Assembly (NCBI GenBank): GCA_963699825.1
Contig: CAVOVI010000004.1
Span: 558,001 to 622,000, forward strand
Direction: 5' to 3'
DNA from: SPDF01 sp963699825
GTDB taxonomy: Bacteria > Gemmatimonadota > Gemmatimonadetes > Gemmatimonadales > GWC2-71-9
DNA: 64,000 bases
Below, in pieces: positions 47,567 to 54,878 of the stretch. Position 1 is the stretch's first letter. Each line of letters starts with the position of its first letter. The position numbers and the translations under genes are program-made. Below the pieces are notes generated by a model, which was given only the letters and a program-made list of their open reading frames with translations, was not told where the DNA came from and made no database searches.

Positions 47567-48775
47567 CTAGGGTTTCTCGATTCCATACACCACCACCACC
47601 GGCAACCCATCCGCGTCCTCCCCTATCGTTGCGACGCGATCGACACCCCACACCGTCCGCCAGGAGTCCCCAAACTCACGTGGGACGGGCACCGCGCCCA
47701 AATAGGCACCAGTCGAGTCGAATACATCAAACCGCGCATTGGCGCGACTGCCACCGTCGTCCAGGAGCACCCACCGGTTGCGCCGGCCGTCCACCTGGAG
47801 CGAGCGGAAGTACGGCGCCACGGTCGGAATGTCGGAGAGCTTGAACGCGTCCTCCACCGCCTTCTGGTCGAACTGCTTCGCGTACATCGACCATCGAGTC
47901 GCGGATCTGTAGGCGGCGTTCGTCGGCGAGGGTCGCCCGCGGTGCGCAGAGCGAAACGACCTGCGTGGTGTCGAGGCCGTTGGCCGTGGCGTGAAACCGG
48001 TACTCCGCAGTCCAGCCGACGACGGCGCCACCTGCGGGGTCGAGCGGCCCGAGTCGTCGGGCGCGAACGGGATCGCCGTCATCATCGACATCCTGTTGCC
48101 CCGCTCCCGCCCGGGAGCGTCCAGTACTTCTGGTCGCTGGGGCGACGGGTAAGGATCGCCATCGTGTCCACGAACGTCCCGTCGAGCCGTACCGGAGGAA
48201 GTAGTTATCGTCCGGCTCCCCATCGCCGGTGCCCGGGCCGGAGGTCGGCACGTGGATGACCGTGTCTCGGCTGACCATGATGCTCGACCAGTAGCAGCAG
48301 CTCGACGGCCAGCTCCGGAGGAACTTGCCGGCGGAATCGAAGACGCTGGTCCGGCTCGACCGCGGGTCGTGCAGCGCGAGCGCCCCCGGCGCCGCGGCGA
48401 TGAACGCGACCTGGAACTCGCCCGGCCCGCCCCCCTCCCGTCCGAAGCTCCGGACGTACCGGCCGTCGGGGCCGAACTGCTTGATGACCGACGGTTTCTG
48501 GTCGGCCACGTAGATGCCGCCCGCGGCGTCGAGCGCCACGCTCTGCGGATCCACCAGTTCCTCCGGCCCGAGCCCCTCGGCGTCGATGCCGCCGACCCGG
48601 TAGAGCTCGACCAGCTTCCAGCCACTGGTATCGGCCCACCCGCTCGGCCCGCGTGTTCTTGACTTCGACCGCGCCGTTGGGAAGCGTGGTGACGACCGGG
48701 GCATCGAGCTTCGGGCCCTTGTCGCCACACCCCACGACGACGGCCAACACGAGTACAAAAACGAGTCGACCTCAT
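47567..48775 (-). CDS. Six-bladed beta-propeller lipoprotein (frame breaks)
   Basis: The ATG at 48775 opens MRSTRF. With one T removed from a five-T run it continues VLVLAVVVGCGDKGPK, a lipoprotein signal. NHL-like blades follow: DPQSVALDAAGGIYVADQKP, VIKQFGPDGRYVRSFGREGG and GPGEFQVAFIAA. The end is in another frame: FRSLQVDGRRNRWVLLDDGG and GAVPVPREFGDSW. At least four frame breaks. It is a diverged paralogue of the genes at 48963 and 50754. Surface lipoprotein of unknown ligand. Confidence 0.78.
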   Translation of the reverse strand: MRSTRFCTRVGRRRGVWRQGPEARCPGRHHASQRRGRSQEHAGRAGGPIPVAGSWSSSTGSAASTPRGSGRRNWWIRRAWRSTPRAASTWPTRNRRSSSSSAPTAGTSGASDGRGAGRASSRSRSSPRRRGRSRCTTRGRAGPASSIPPASSSGAGRRAAATGRASWSAETRSSTCRPPARAPAMGSRTITTSSGTARRDVRGHDGDPYPSPQRPEVLDAPGRERGNRMSMMTAIPFAPDDSGRSTPQVAPSSAGLRSTGFTPRPTASTPRRSFRSAHRGRPSPTNAAYRSATRWSMYAKQFDQKAVEDAFKLSDIPTVAPYFRSLQVDGRRNRWVLLDDGGSRANARFDVFDSTGAYLGAVPVPREFGDSWRTVWGVDRVATIGEDADGLPVVVVYGIEKP

Positions 48776-48962
48776 GACGCTCTCTCGCGATGTCAGCGGC
48801 AGTGGGTGTGGCATTGCGGCCTTGGCGTCTCTTCGCGTCTTTGCGGTGAAAAGCCCTTACCGCAAAGGCGCAAAGGAATCGCGAAGGGCGCAAAGAACGA
48901 CGACAATGGGCGACCCACGTGCCCCCTCTCCTCGGAGGGAGAGGGGGTAGGGGGTGAGGGGT
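48776..48962. repeat. Repeat-filled spacer between two propeller genes
   Basis: CGTCTTTGCGGTGAAAAG and TTACCGCAAAGGCGCAAAGG form a hairpin at 48837-48870. CCCCTCTCCTCGGAGGGAGA with tail GGGGTAGGGGGTGAGGGG is at 48921-48960. The second touches the stop codon of the next propeller gene. Confidence 0.75.
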
Positions 48963-50155
48963 CTATAGCCGGTACCGCTCCAGGTATTCGAGGTCATCCG
49001 CATCCCGCCGCACCAGGTACACCACGCCATTCCCGAACGCGACGAGCCGGGCTGGGCCGGCAGCCGTACCTGCTTCGACCAGGTTGCCGGAGGAATCGAA
49101 CACGTAATAGAGCGGCAGAGGGTCGTTCGCCGGGGTGGAGCGGAGTTCCCAGAGCTCGCCGGTCGGCGCGACGCGGACGGCGTTGGCGGGGAACGGCGGC
49201 TTGGTGGCCGGCCACTGGATCGACGGGATCGATCGGCCCGGGGTGCTCGGCGCCGGGCTGACGGTATTCTGGCCGTTGTTGTTGTTGACATGATGCCGCC
49301 GCGCGCCGCAGCGCCTGCCAGGCGATCTTGTCGGCCTCGGCGACCTTGATCGGCGTGAAGGGAACGGCGGCCCCGTGACACGCTTGCCGTTGGGGAGCCA
49401 CCACTGCACCTCGTCGGTGGCGATGCGGGCCACCCCGATGCGCCCGTCGGGCGCCACGCCCCAGGCATCCTCCGGTGCCATCGGCACCCGCCGGATGCTG
49501 ACGGACCGGTTGTTTGCACTCCCGCTCGCCTCGACGATGGGCTTCGGCACCATCACGACGCCGAGGGTGTCGAATTTTTTGCGGCCCGGTCGTAGCGCAC
49601 GATCCGGCCGGAATCGGAAAACTCCGGGGGGCCGCCATCCATTCCACCGCCACGCTGCTCGCCCTCGTGTGGAGTAGTAGAGGCGGCCCTTGTCGTCGGC
49701 CCCGCTTGCCGCGCGGAGGATCATCATCCCGCCACCGCTGTTCCCTTCGTCCATCCGAAGGTGCGTCACCGCCTTGCCGGTGGGGTCGAGCAGGAGGTAG
49801 CGCTGGTTGCCCATGTCGTAGATGCCGGTGCTGTCACCGGGCAGCGCGTAGACGCCGGTGGGGAAGAGATACTCGGTCGGGCCGCTCCCCTCGCGCGACA
49901 GCGCCGTGGCCGCGCCGGTTTTCAGGTTGATCTTCTGCAGGGTCCGATCCCGCATGTCAGCCACGATGAGGTCGCCGGTCTTGAGCTCCCGGAGCCCGCT
50001 ACCTGGGTGAACGGCTCGTCGAAGGTGGCGTCGGGTTTGGTCAGCTTCTGGACCGGGGCCTTGGGCTGCTGGGCCGGCAGGTCAGCCGGACGACCAGGCG
50101 CCGAACACCATGGCGACATGGACAGGAGGGGGCGCAGGAACAGGCGTCGCGACAC
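48963..50155 (-). CDS. Six-bladed beta-propeller protein (frame breaks)
   Basis: The GTG at 50155 opens a signal-like N-terminus (SRRLFLRPLLSMSPW). The body has DEPFTQVAG then, in another frame, LKTGDLIVADMRDRTLQKIN, YALPGDSTGIYDMGNQRYLL, EDAWGVAPDGRIGVARIATD and the C-terminal YYVFDSSGNLVEAGTAAGPA and DLEYLERYRL. The repeated strand pattern and the DAWGVAPDGRI motif recur in the two neighbouring propeller genes. Breaks near 49995, 49660, 49590, 49370 and 49290. Function unknown; exported. Confidence 0.75.
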
Positions 50156-50406
50156 GGACCTGACTCGAATGGGGTGGGTTCAGGGAAGGAGGATGCGCGG
50201 GGAGCCGCGGGTCGCAAGAGCGGGGCTGAGGCGGGGGGGCCGTATGGCCACCCGCTATCGACAGGAACGCAATTTCGTGTGGGTCTTGCGTCAACAGCTT
50301 TTCAACGCAAAGACGCCAAGAGACGCAAAGGTCTCCGTACGGATTCTGCCTTCCCCTCTCCCGGAGGGAGAGGGGTGAAAGGTCCAATATCAAACTCCCT
50401 CACCTG
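50156..50406. repeat. Composite repeat block upstream of the propeller gene
   Basis: A GGCCGTATGGCC core (50239-50250) plus GAACGCAATTTCGTGTGGGT (50265-50284) match the composite element at 16893-16943. Then come AACAGCTTTTCAACGCAAAG with ACGCCAAGAGACGCAAAG (50292-50330) and CCCTCTCCCGGAGGGAGAGG (50354-50373). No gene seen. Confidence 0.8.
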
Positions 50407-50613
50407 TTAATGCCGGGTGAGGGAGCTCTCCGTCGCTGACTTCGGGGACCGGATCCGCCGTCGGAAGGGCGAGTCGCGCTGGAGAAAGATCGTCTCCGCG
50501 CCGCGTCCGCTGATCCGCTCCGCGACCGGAAGGACGATACGGCCGACGGAGGCCCCGTTGTCATCCACCAGCCGAAAGGTGGGAATCGGGGAATCTGTGG
50601 CGAGCATGACCAT
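50407..50613 (-). CDS. Small protein with strong ribosome-binding site, function unknown
   Basis: A 68-residue frame starting at 50613, preceded by AAAGGAGGTCCCG, the strongest Shine-Dalgarno sequence in the window. The protein begins TDSPIPTFRLVDDNGASVGR, a strand-turn-strand pattern, then VAERISGRGAETIFLQRDSP and a basic tail. It has no signal peptide or membrane helix. It lies upstream of, and in the same direction as, the two minus-strand propeller genes. No family recognised. Confidence 0.6.
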   Translation of the reverse strand: MVMLATDSPIPTFRLVDDNGASVGRIVLPVAERISGRGAETIFLQRDSPFRRRIRSPKSATESSLTRH

Positions 50614-50678
50614 CGGGACCTCCTTTCTTGTTGTACTTCCTTTGATGCCTTCACGCGCAAATGGTTGCAGGCCAGGAT

Positions 50679-50717
50679 CGAGATTGCTTCGGCCGCCGGG
50701 CGGCCTCGCAATGACAA
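50679..50717. repeat. Partial GAGATTGCTTCG repeat
   Basis: CGAGATTGCTTCGGCC, a GC palindrome and CCTCGCAATGACA form a shortened third copy of the element found at 31549 and 32447, in the spacer between divergent genes. Confidence 0.75.
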
Positions 50718-50753
50718 AAGGCGGAGCGGCGGTCGATTCTATAGATTCCCAGA

Positions 50754-51824
50754 ATGCGCCACCTCCACCCTCGCCCGGCCAGCCCTCCTCGCGCCCTCCT
50801 CGTCCTGGCCGCCTGCGGCCCCAAGGCCGCCGACGCCCCTGACATCGCCCTCGGCCCCGAGGCCGACTCTATACCTACGACGCTCTTCGAGGCCACCGCT
50901 GGCACATGGCTCGGCGGCGACCGGTGGGCCGTTCTCTCTCCGGTGAACAAGCGGGTCGTACTGCTCGACTTCTCCGACGGATCAGTCACCGAGCTCGGCA
51001 AGGGGATGAAACAGCCGTTCGAGGGCCCATTCTCGCTTTTCACATCGGGAGAGGGGTTCTACGTGGGCGACTGGGCACTCCGACGGCTGACGGCCTGGAC
51101 CCTGGAGGGCAAGTACGCCGCGGCGATCGGGACGCCGGAAGTCACGAACGGAAACCTCCCCCGTGCCCGCGATGGCCAGGGCAACTGGTATGTGCAGTTC
51201 AATCCCCCGCCCGGTCCCGACGGGAGCGGCAAGCGCGATTCCGCCGTGGTGGTCCGCTTCCCGCTCGACTTTTCGCGCGGTGACACGCTCTTTCGCCTCT
51301 CTCCGCTCGACCTGGCCGAGGTGGACGGCGACGCCGGCCGCCGGTTCGAGCGCCGGGTCTTCAGTGGGGAGGATCACTGGGGCGTCCTGGCCGACGGGAG
51401 CGTCTGGGTGGCGCGGGTCTATCCCAACCGGGTCGACTGGATCGGACCGGACGGGAAGCTGCAGAAGGGACAGAAGCTCCCGGACCGGGTCTTCACCATC
51501 ACCGTGTCCGATCGGGAGGCGTTCCTCCGGAAGTTCCCCCCGGAGCTCCGGTCCGCCGCCGAGAAAGTACCGTTCAGCCCGGTCAAGCCGCCGTTCGACG
51601 AGGCCTTCACAGGGGGCGACGGCATGGTCTGGCTGGAAAAGAGCCGCGTGATTCCCGACACCGTGCGCCGCTACCAGGTGATCGGGCGGGACGGGCGGCT
51701 GGTCGAATCGATTTCCTTCAATGGCTACGGCTATGCGCTGGCGGCGAGCCCGGAGGCGGTGCTGGTCAAGGAGGTCCGGCCCGACGGGATGATCTTCCTG
51801 CGCTATCGGCGCCCACCCTCTTAG
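50754..51824 (+). CDS. Six-bladed beta-propeller lipoprotein
   Basis: A 356-residue intact member of the local propeller set. Lipoprotein signal (ALLVLAACGPKA), then blades with LGGDRWAVLSPVNKRVVLLD, FEGPFSLFTSGEGFYVGDWA, DHWGVLADGSVWVARVYPNR and VWLEKSRVIPDTVRRYQVIG. The motif HWGVLADGSVWVAR aligns with DAWGVAPDGRIGVAR in the minus-strand paralogue. The frame is open throughout, so it is the best template for the broken paralogues. Probably a periplasmic or surface lipoprotein; function unknown. Confidence 0.8.
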   Translation: MRHLHPRPASPPRALLVLAACGPKAADAPDIALGPEADSIPTTLFEATAGTWLGGDRWAVLSPVNKRVVLLDFSDGSVTELGKGMKQPFEGPFSLFTSGEGFYVGDWALRRLTAWTLEGKYAAAIGTPEVTNGNLPRARDGQGNWYVQFNPPPGPDGSGKRDSAVVVRFPLDFSRGDTLFRLSPLDLAEVDGDAGRRFERRVFSGEDHWGVLADGSVWVARVYPNRVDWIGPDGKLQKGQKLPDRVFTITVSDREAFLRKFPPELRSAAEKVPFSPVKPPFDEAFTGGDGMVWLEKSRVIPDTVRRYQVIGRDGRLVESISFNGYGYALAASPEAVLVKEVRPDGMIFLRYRRPPS

Positions 51825-51829
51825 ATTTC
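51798..51829 (+). promoter_or_regulatory. CTG-N21-TAGATTTC promoter candidate
   Basis: TAGATTTC at 51822-51829 begins with the TAG stop of the propeller gene. A CTG at 51798-51800 sits at the -33 distance. The next ATG is at 51855 after a GGAGG site. Confidence 0.4.
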
Positions 51830-51854
51830 CCGGAGACCCTGATACGGAGGCCCG

Positions 51855-52031
51855 ATGTCCAAGAAAGACGACCAGCGGATTGCCCGACTGGCCCAGAAGA
51901 ACGCCGCCAAGATCAAGCCCCCGGTGGCCGAGCGCGCCGCCCAGTACGACTCCACCCTCCGCCAGAAGCCCGAGGAGATGGACTCGGAGACTCGACGGCT
52001 CTTCAAGGAGATGAAGAAGCGGGAGTTCTAG
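51855..52031 (+). CDS. 58-residue charged protein, function unknown
   Basis: A short gene starting MSKKDDQRIARLAQKNAAKI after a GGAGG site and ending EMKKREF. The product is almost entirely predicted helix, with many Lys, Arg, Glu and Gln residues, and has no signal. Its TAG stop is directly followed by the ATG of the next gene, so the pair is coupled. No family recognised. Confidence 0.6.
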   Translation: MSKKDDQRIARLAQKNAAKIKPPVAERAAQYDSTLRQKPEEMDSETRRLFKEMKKREF

Positions 52032-52394
52032 ATGGCATTCGTACCGGTAGTTGTTCCGCCCCAGCGCCCCGCGTCGGCGCGGGCGCAGGACCTCGGCCGG
52101 CGCCTGAAGGCGGAGGTCGAGAAGTTCGAGACGCAGTACCCCGGCACCAGCAAGGAGGATCTCCGCGCCGCCGCCGCGATCGCCATCGGCGAGGAGTCGG
52201 TCACGGTGCCGCCCAGACGCCGGATCGCCGCGGCGCTCGTCGCCGGGATCACGGGCCTGGGCGTCGCGACGGCCATCATCACCGGTCGGGGCGCCGAGGG
52301 TGGTGACTCCGGGCCATGGCCCATTGTGGCCATCGCCATCGCAGCGGTGTTCGCGGCTGTCGCTGCCGCCGTCATCCGGCGTTCTCGACGCTAG
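52032..52394 (+). CDS. Small two-helix membrane protein
   Basis: A 120-residue protein: a charged N-terminal helix (ARAQDLGRRLKAEVEKFETQ), then two membrane helices (IAAALVAGITGLGVATAII and WPIVAIAIAAVFAAVAAAVI) and a short basic tail. It begins at the base after the stop of the 58-residue gene, which suggests the two products act together. Function unknown. Confidence 0.65.
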   Translation: MAFVPVVVPPQRPASARAQDLGRRLKAEVEKFETQYPGTSKEDLRAAAAIAIGEESVTVPPRRRIAAALVAGITGLGVATAIITGRGAEGGDSGPWPIVAIAIAAVFAAVAAAVIRRSRR

Positions 52395-52470
52395 GGCCAG
52401 TCTTGGGCCCGCGCTGGCGGTCCCAGCGCCGACTACGTACTATCGGTGCAACCCCCTCAGGAGCGCGCCG

Positions 52471-52905
52471 ATGCCCACCGTCCGCGACCTGCTCGCTCGC
52501 AAGAGCGGCGACGTCATCTCCATCGCCCCATCCGATACCGTCCTCGCCGCCGCCCAGATGATGAACCAGCACTCCATCGGCGGACTCGTCGTCCTGGATG
52601 ACGCGGAGCTGATCGGCGTATTCACGGAACGAGACATCCTGCGGCGGGTCGTGGCGGCGGGGCGGAGTCCGGCGGACACGAAGGTGCGGGAGGTGATGAC
52701 GTCACCCGTCATCACCTGCCTGCCGGAAACCAGCATTGAAGAGTGTGGCGCCATCATGAGCGGGAAGCGGATCCGGCACCTGCCGGTGACCGACGCGCGC
52801 GGCCTGATCGGGCTCGTGACCAGCGGCGACCTGCTGGCCTTCCAGGTGGCGGAGAAGACCGCCACCATCCAGTACCTCAACAGTTACATGTTCGACGTCA
52901 GGTAG
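52471..52905 (+). CDS. Protein with two CBS domains
   Basis: A 144-residue stand-alone CBS pair: CBS 1 (VISIAPSDTVLAAAQMMNQH, IGGLVVLDDAELIGVFTERD) and CBS 2 (MTSPVITCLPETSIEECGAI, RIRHLPVTDARGLIGLVTSG). Such proteins bind adenine nucleotides and regulate partner proteins. The ATG at 52471 follows a CAGGAG site. The C-terminus (TIQYLNSYMF) is typical of this small group. No partner is evident. Confidence 0.92.
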   Translation: MPTVRDLLARKSGDVISIAPSDTVLAAAQMMNQHSIGGLVVLDDAELIGVFTERDILRRVVAAGRSPADTKVREVMTSPVITCLPETSIEECGAIMSGKRIRHLPVTDARGLIGLVTSGDLLAFQVAEKTATIQYLNSYMFDVR

Positions 52906-53142
52906 GCGGGGAAACGGGGCCAGTCCCGTCATCCCGGCGCAAGCCGGGATCCATGTTCGCTCCAAGGCAATGGACCCCGGCTTTCGCCGGGGTGACGATC
53001 AGGGCCGAACCTGGCTTCCTCGTCATTCCCGCGCAAGCGGGAATCCAGCTGCCTGCTCACTGGACCCCCGCCTTCGCGGGGGTGACGCCTTGTGAGTTTC
53101 CCCCTCTCCCGGAGGGAGAGGGGGTCAGGGGGTGAGGGGTTA
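52906..53142. repeat. Cluster of five palindromes
   Basis: In order: CATCCCGGCGCAAGCCGGGAT (52929-52950, slightly imperfect ends), CCCCGGCTTTCGCCGGGG (52975-52992), ATTCCCGCGCAAGCGGGAAT (53025-53044), CCCCCGCCTTCGCGGGGG (53065-53082), and CCCTCTCCCGGAGGGAGAGG with a GGGGTCAGGGGGTGAGGGG tail (53102-53140). Hairpins 1 and 3 share the CGTCAT...ATCCA flanks; 2 and 4 share TGGAC...GTGACG, so they read as alternating inverted copies of one family. Confidence 0.88.
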
Positions 53143-53841
53143 CTCCTCCGGCTTCGGATCGGTTGACCGGGTGCGTTCCGTCCGCTTCCGGCGTCCCTCC
53201 TCGTACCACCGGCGGGTGATCTCACCCGCCAATTTTGTGTTCCCGATCCCGAACGCCAGCCCCGTGCCGAGGGCCACCGCACCGAGGATGAGCGTGAAGG
53301 CGGTGGTGACGATGTCCTCCGCGACGCCCACCTGCTGCACCGCCATGAACACCGCGATCATCACGACGACCCCCTTCGACACCCGGGCCAGCGTGGGTAC
53401 GCCTTCCACCTTTCCCGCGGACGCGACGATCAACCCGCGCAGGAACTCCCCGACCACGATGCCGAGTATGACGATGACGATCGCGCTGATGAGCGTCGGG
53501 AGAAAGCCGAGCATCAGCCCGAACATCTCGTTGATGCTCTCGAGCCCCAGCGCGGTGCTGGAAAGGAGAATGACCACGAGCATCACGAGCCAGAAGGCCA
53601 GCTTCCCGACGGCATGCACCGGATCGAGGGACGGTTCGGCACGTTCCATCACTTCCGCGAGCCCACCCTCCTGGGCCACGCGGTTGAAGTTGAGCTTCAT
53701 CAGGGTGCGATCGACCCACTTCTCGACCTGGCGCGCCACGAAATACCCGGCCAGGAGGAGGACGCCGGCACCGATGATCGCGGGAAGGAAGAAGCTGAGT
53801 TGTTCCATGCCGTACGAGAGCCGATCCCAGAGGTCGTTCAC
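53140..53841 (-). CDS. TM-helix-repeat protein, MscS-like channel-related
   Basis: A 233-residue membrane protein with four to five helices: FLPAIIGAGVLLLAGYFVAR, LAFWLVMLVVILLSSTALGL, TLISAIVIVILGIVVGEFLR and ILGAVALGTGLAFGIGNTKL. The repeated pattern and GLAFGIGNTKLAGEI resemble the conserved TM helix (Pfam PF05552) proteins related to mechanosensitive channels, without the cytoplasmic MscS beta domain. The GTG start overlaps the alcohol dehydrogenase stop as GTGA. The C-terminus is basic and ends at a repeat. Confidence 0.82.
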   Translation of the reverse strand: MNDLWDRLSYGMEQLSFFLPAIIGAGVLLLAGYFVARQVEKWVDRTLMKLNFNRVAQEGGLAEVMERAEPSLDPVHAVGKLAFWLVMLVVILLSSTALGLESINEMFGLMLGFLPTLISAIVIVILGIVVGEFLRGLIVASAGKVEGVPTLARVSKGVVVMIAVFMAVQQVGVAEDIVTTAFTLILGAVALGTGLAFGIGNTKLAGEITRRWYEEGRRKRTERTRSTDPKPEE

Positions 53842-54878
53842 GGTGCCACCTCGATCACGAGTTTGCCGAACTGTGCGCCATCGGCCATGCGGCGGAAGGC
53901 GTCTGCCCCTTCCGACAGCGAGAACACCGAATCCACCACCGGCCAGAGCCGACCCTCGCGCGGCCTGGCGTGCCACTTCCTGGTACTCCCGGTCACCGCC
54001 CATCGTGCTGCCCAGGATGTCCCACTGGTACCAGAAGAGCTTGCGTACGTCGGTCGTCACCATCGGGCCGGTGGTACCGCCGCAGGTGACGAGCCGGCCG
54101 CCGCGGCCGAGCGCCCGCAGTGAATGTCTGCCAGGTCGCCTCGCCGACGTTGTCCACCACCACATCTGCGTTGCGTCCGCCGGTGATGGCGCGCACCGCC
54201 CTCGGCACGTCCTCGCGCGCGTGATTGAGGACATGATCGGCGCCCATCGCGCGGGCGCGCTCAAGTTTCTCGTCGGAGGAACTGGTGACGATGGCGGTAG
54301 CGCCGATCATCTTGGCAATCTGCAGACAGCACTGCGCCACGCCCCCGCCAATGCCCCAGATGAGCACCGTCTCGCCGGCCCGGAGCGTTCGCGCGAGCCA
54401 TCATCATCCGCCAGGAAGTGAGCGCCACGAGGGAAAACCCGGCGGCCTGCGACCACGGCATCGCCTCGGGAATCCGGGCGAGGTTGCCCGCCGGGACGAC
54501 CACGAACTCCCCGATGGTCCCCGGCACGTGCTCGCCGAGGAGGCGGTAGTTGCGGCAGAGGGGTTGCTGGTCGGCGGCGCAGAGTTCGCACTCATTGCAC
54601 CCGATGCCCGGGTTCATCATCACCCGATCGCCGACCTTCCAGCCCGTCACCGCAGCACCCACCGATTCGATCACCCCGGCCGCGTCACTCCCGACGATAT
54701 GCGGAAAGCTGTACGTGATGCCGGGCAGACCGCCCAGGATGAAGAGGTCGAGATGGTTGATGCCGGCGGTGTGGACCCGCACCCGAACGTCGTTGGGGCG
54801 ACTGATGGCCGGCGCAGGCACCTCCGCGACGACCAGGTCCTCCCACCCACCCAACTTGGGCAGGACGAGCGCCCTCAC
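53838..54878 (-). CDS. Zinc-binding medium-chain alcohol dehydrogenase family protein (three frame breaks)
   Basis: The N-terminal GroES-like domain reads MRALVLPKLGGWEDLVVAEV, VHTAGINHLDLFILGG and HIVGSDAAGVIESVG, and has a structural zinc loop with pattern CNECELCAADQQPLC. The Rossmann domain is in a second frame (IWGIGGGVAQCCLQIAKMIG, ADVVVDNVGEATWQTF) and the C-terminal part in a third (GGRLVTCGGTTGPM, WYQWDILGSTMGGDREYQEV). Breaks near 54385, 54115 and 53960. It oxidises or reduces an unknown alcohol, aldehyde or enoyl substrate with NAD(P)H. GTGA overlaps link it to both neighbours. Confidence 0.85.

Noticed and set aside
52702..52965. Minus-strand frame over the CBS gene end
   Set aside because: Its start lies in a palindromic repeat (translated repeats give PACAGMT-like peptides), and it is antisense to the CBS domains.
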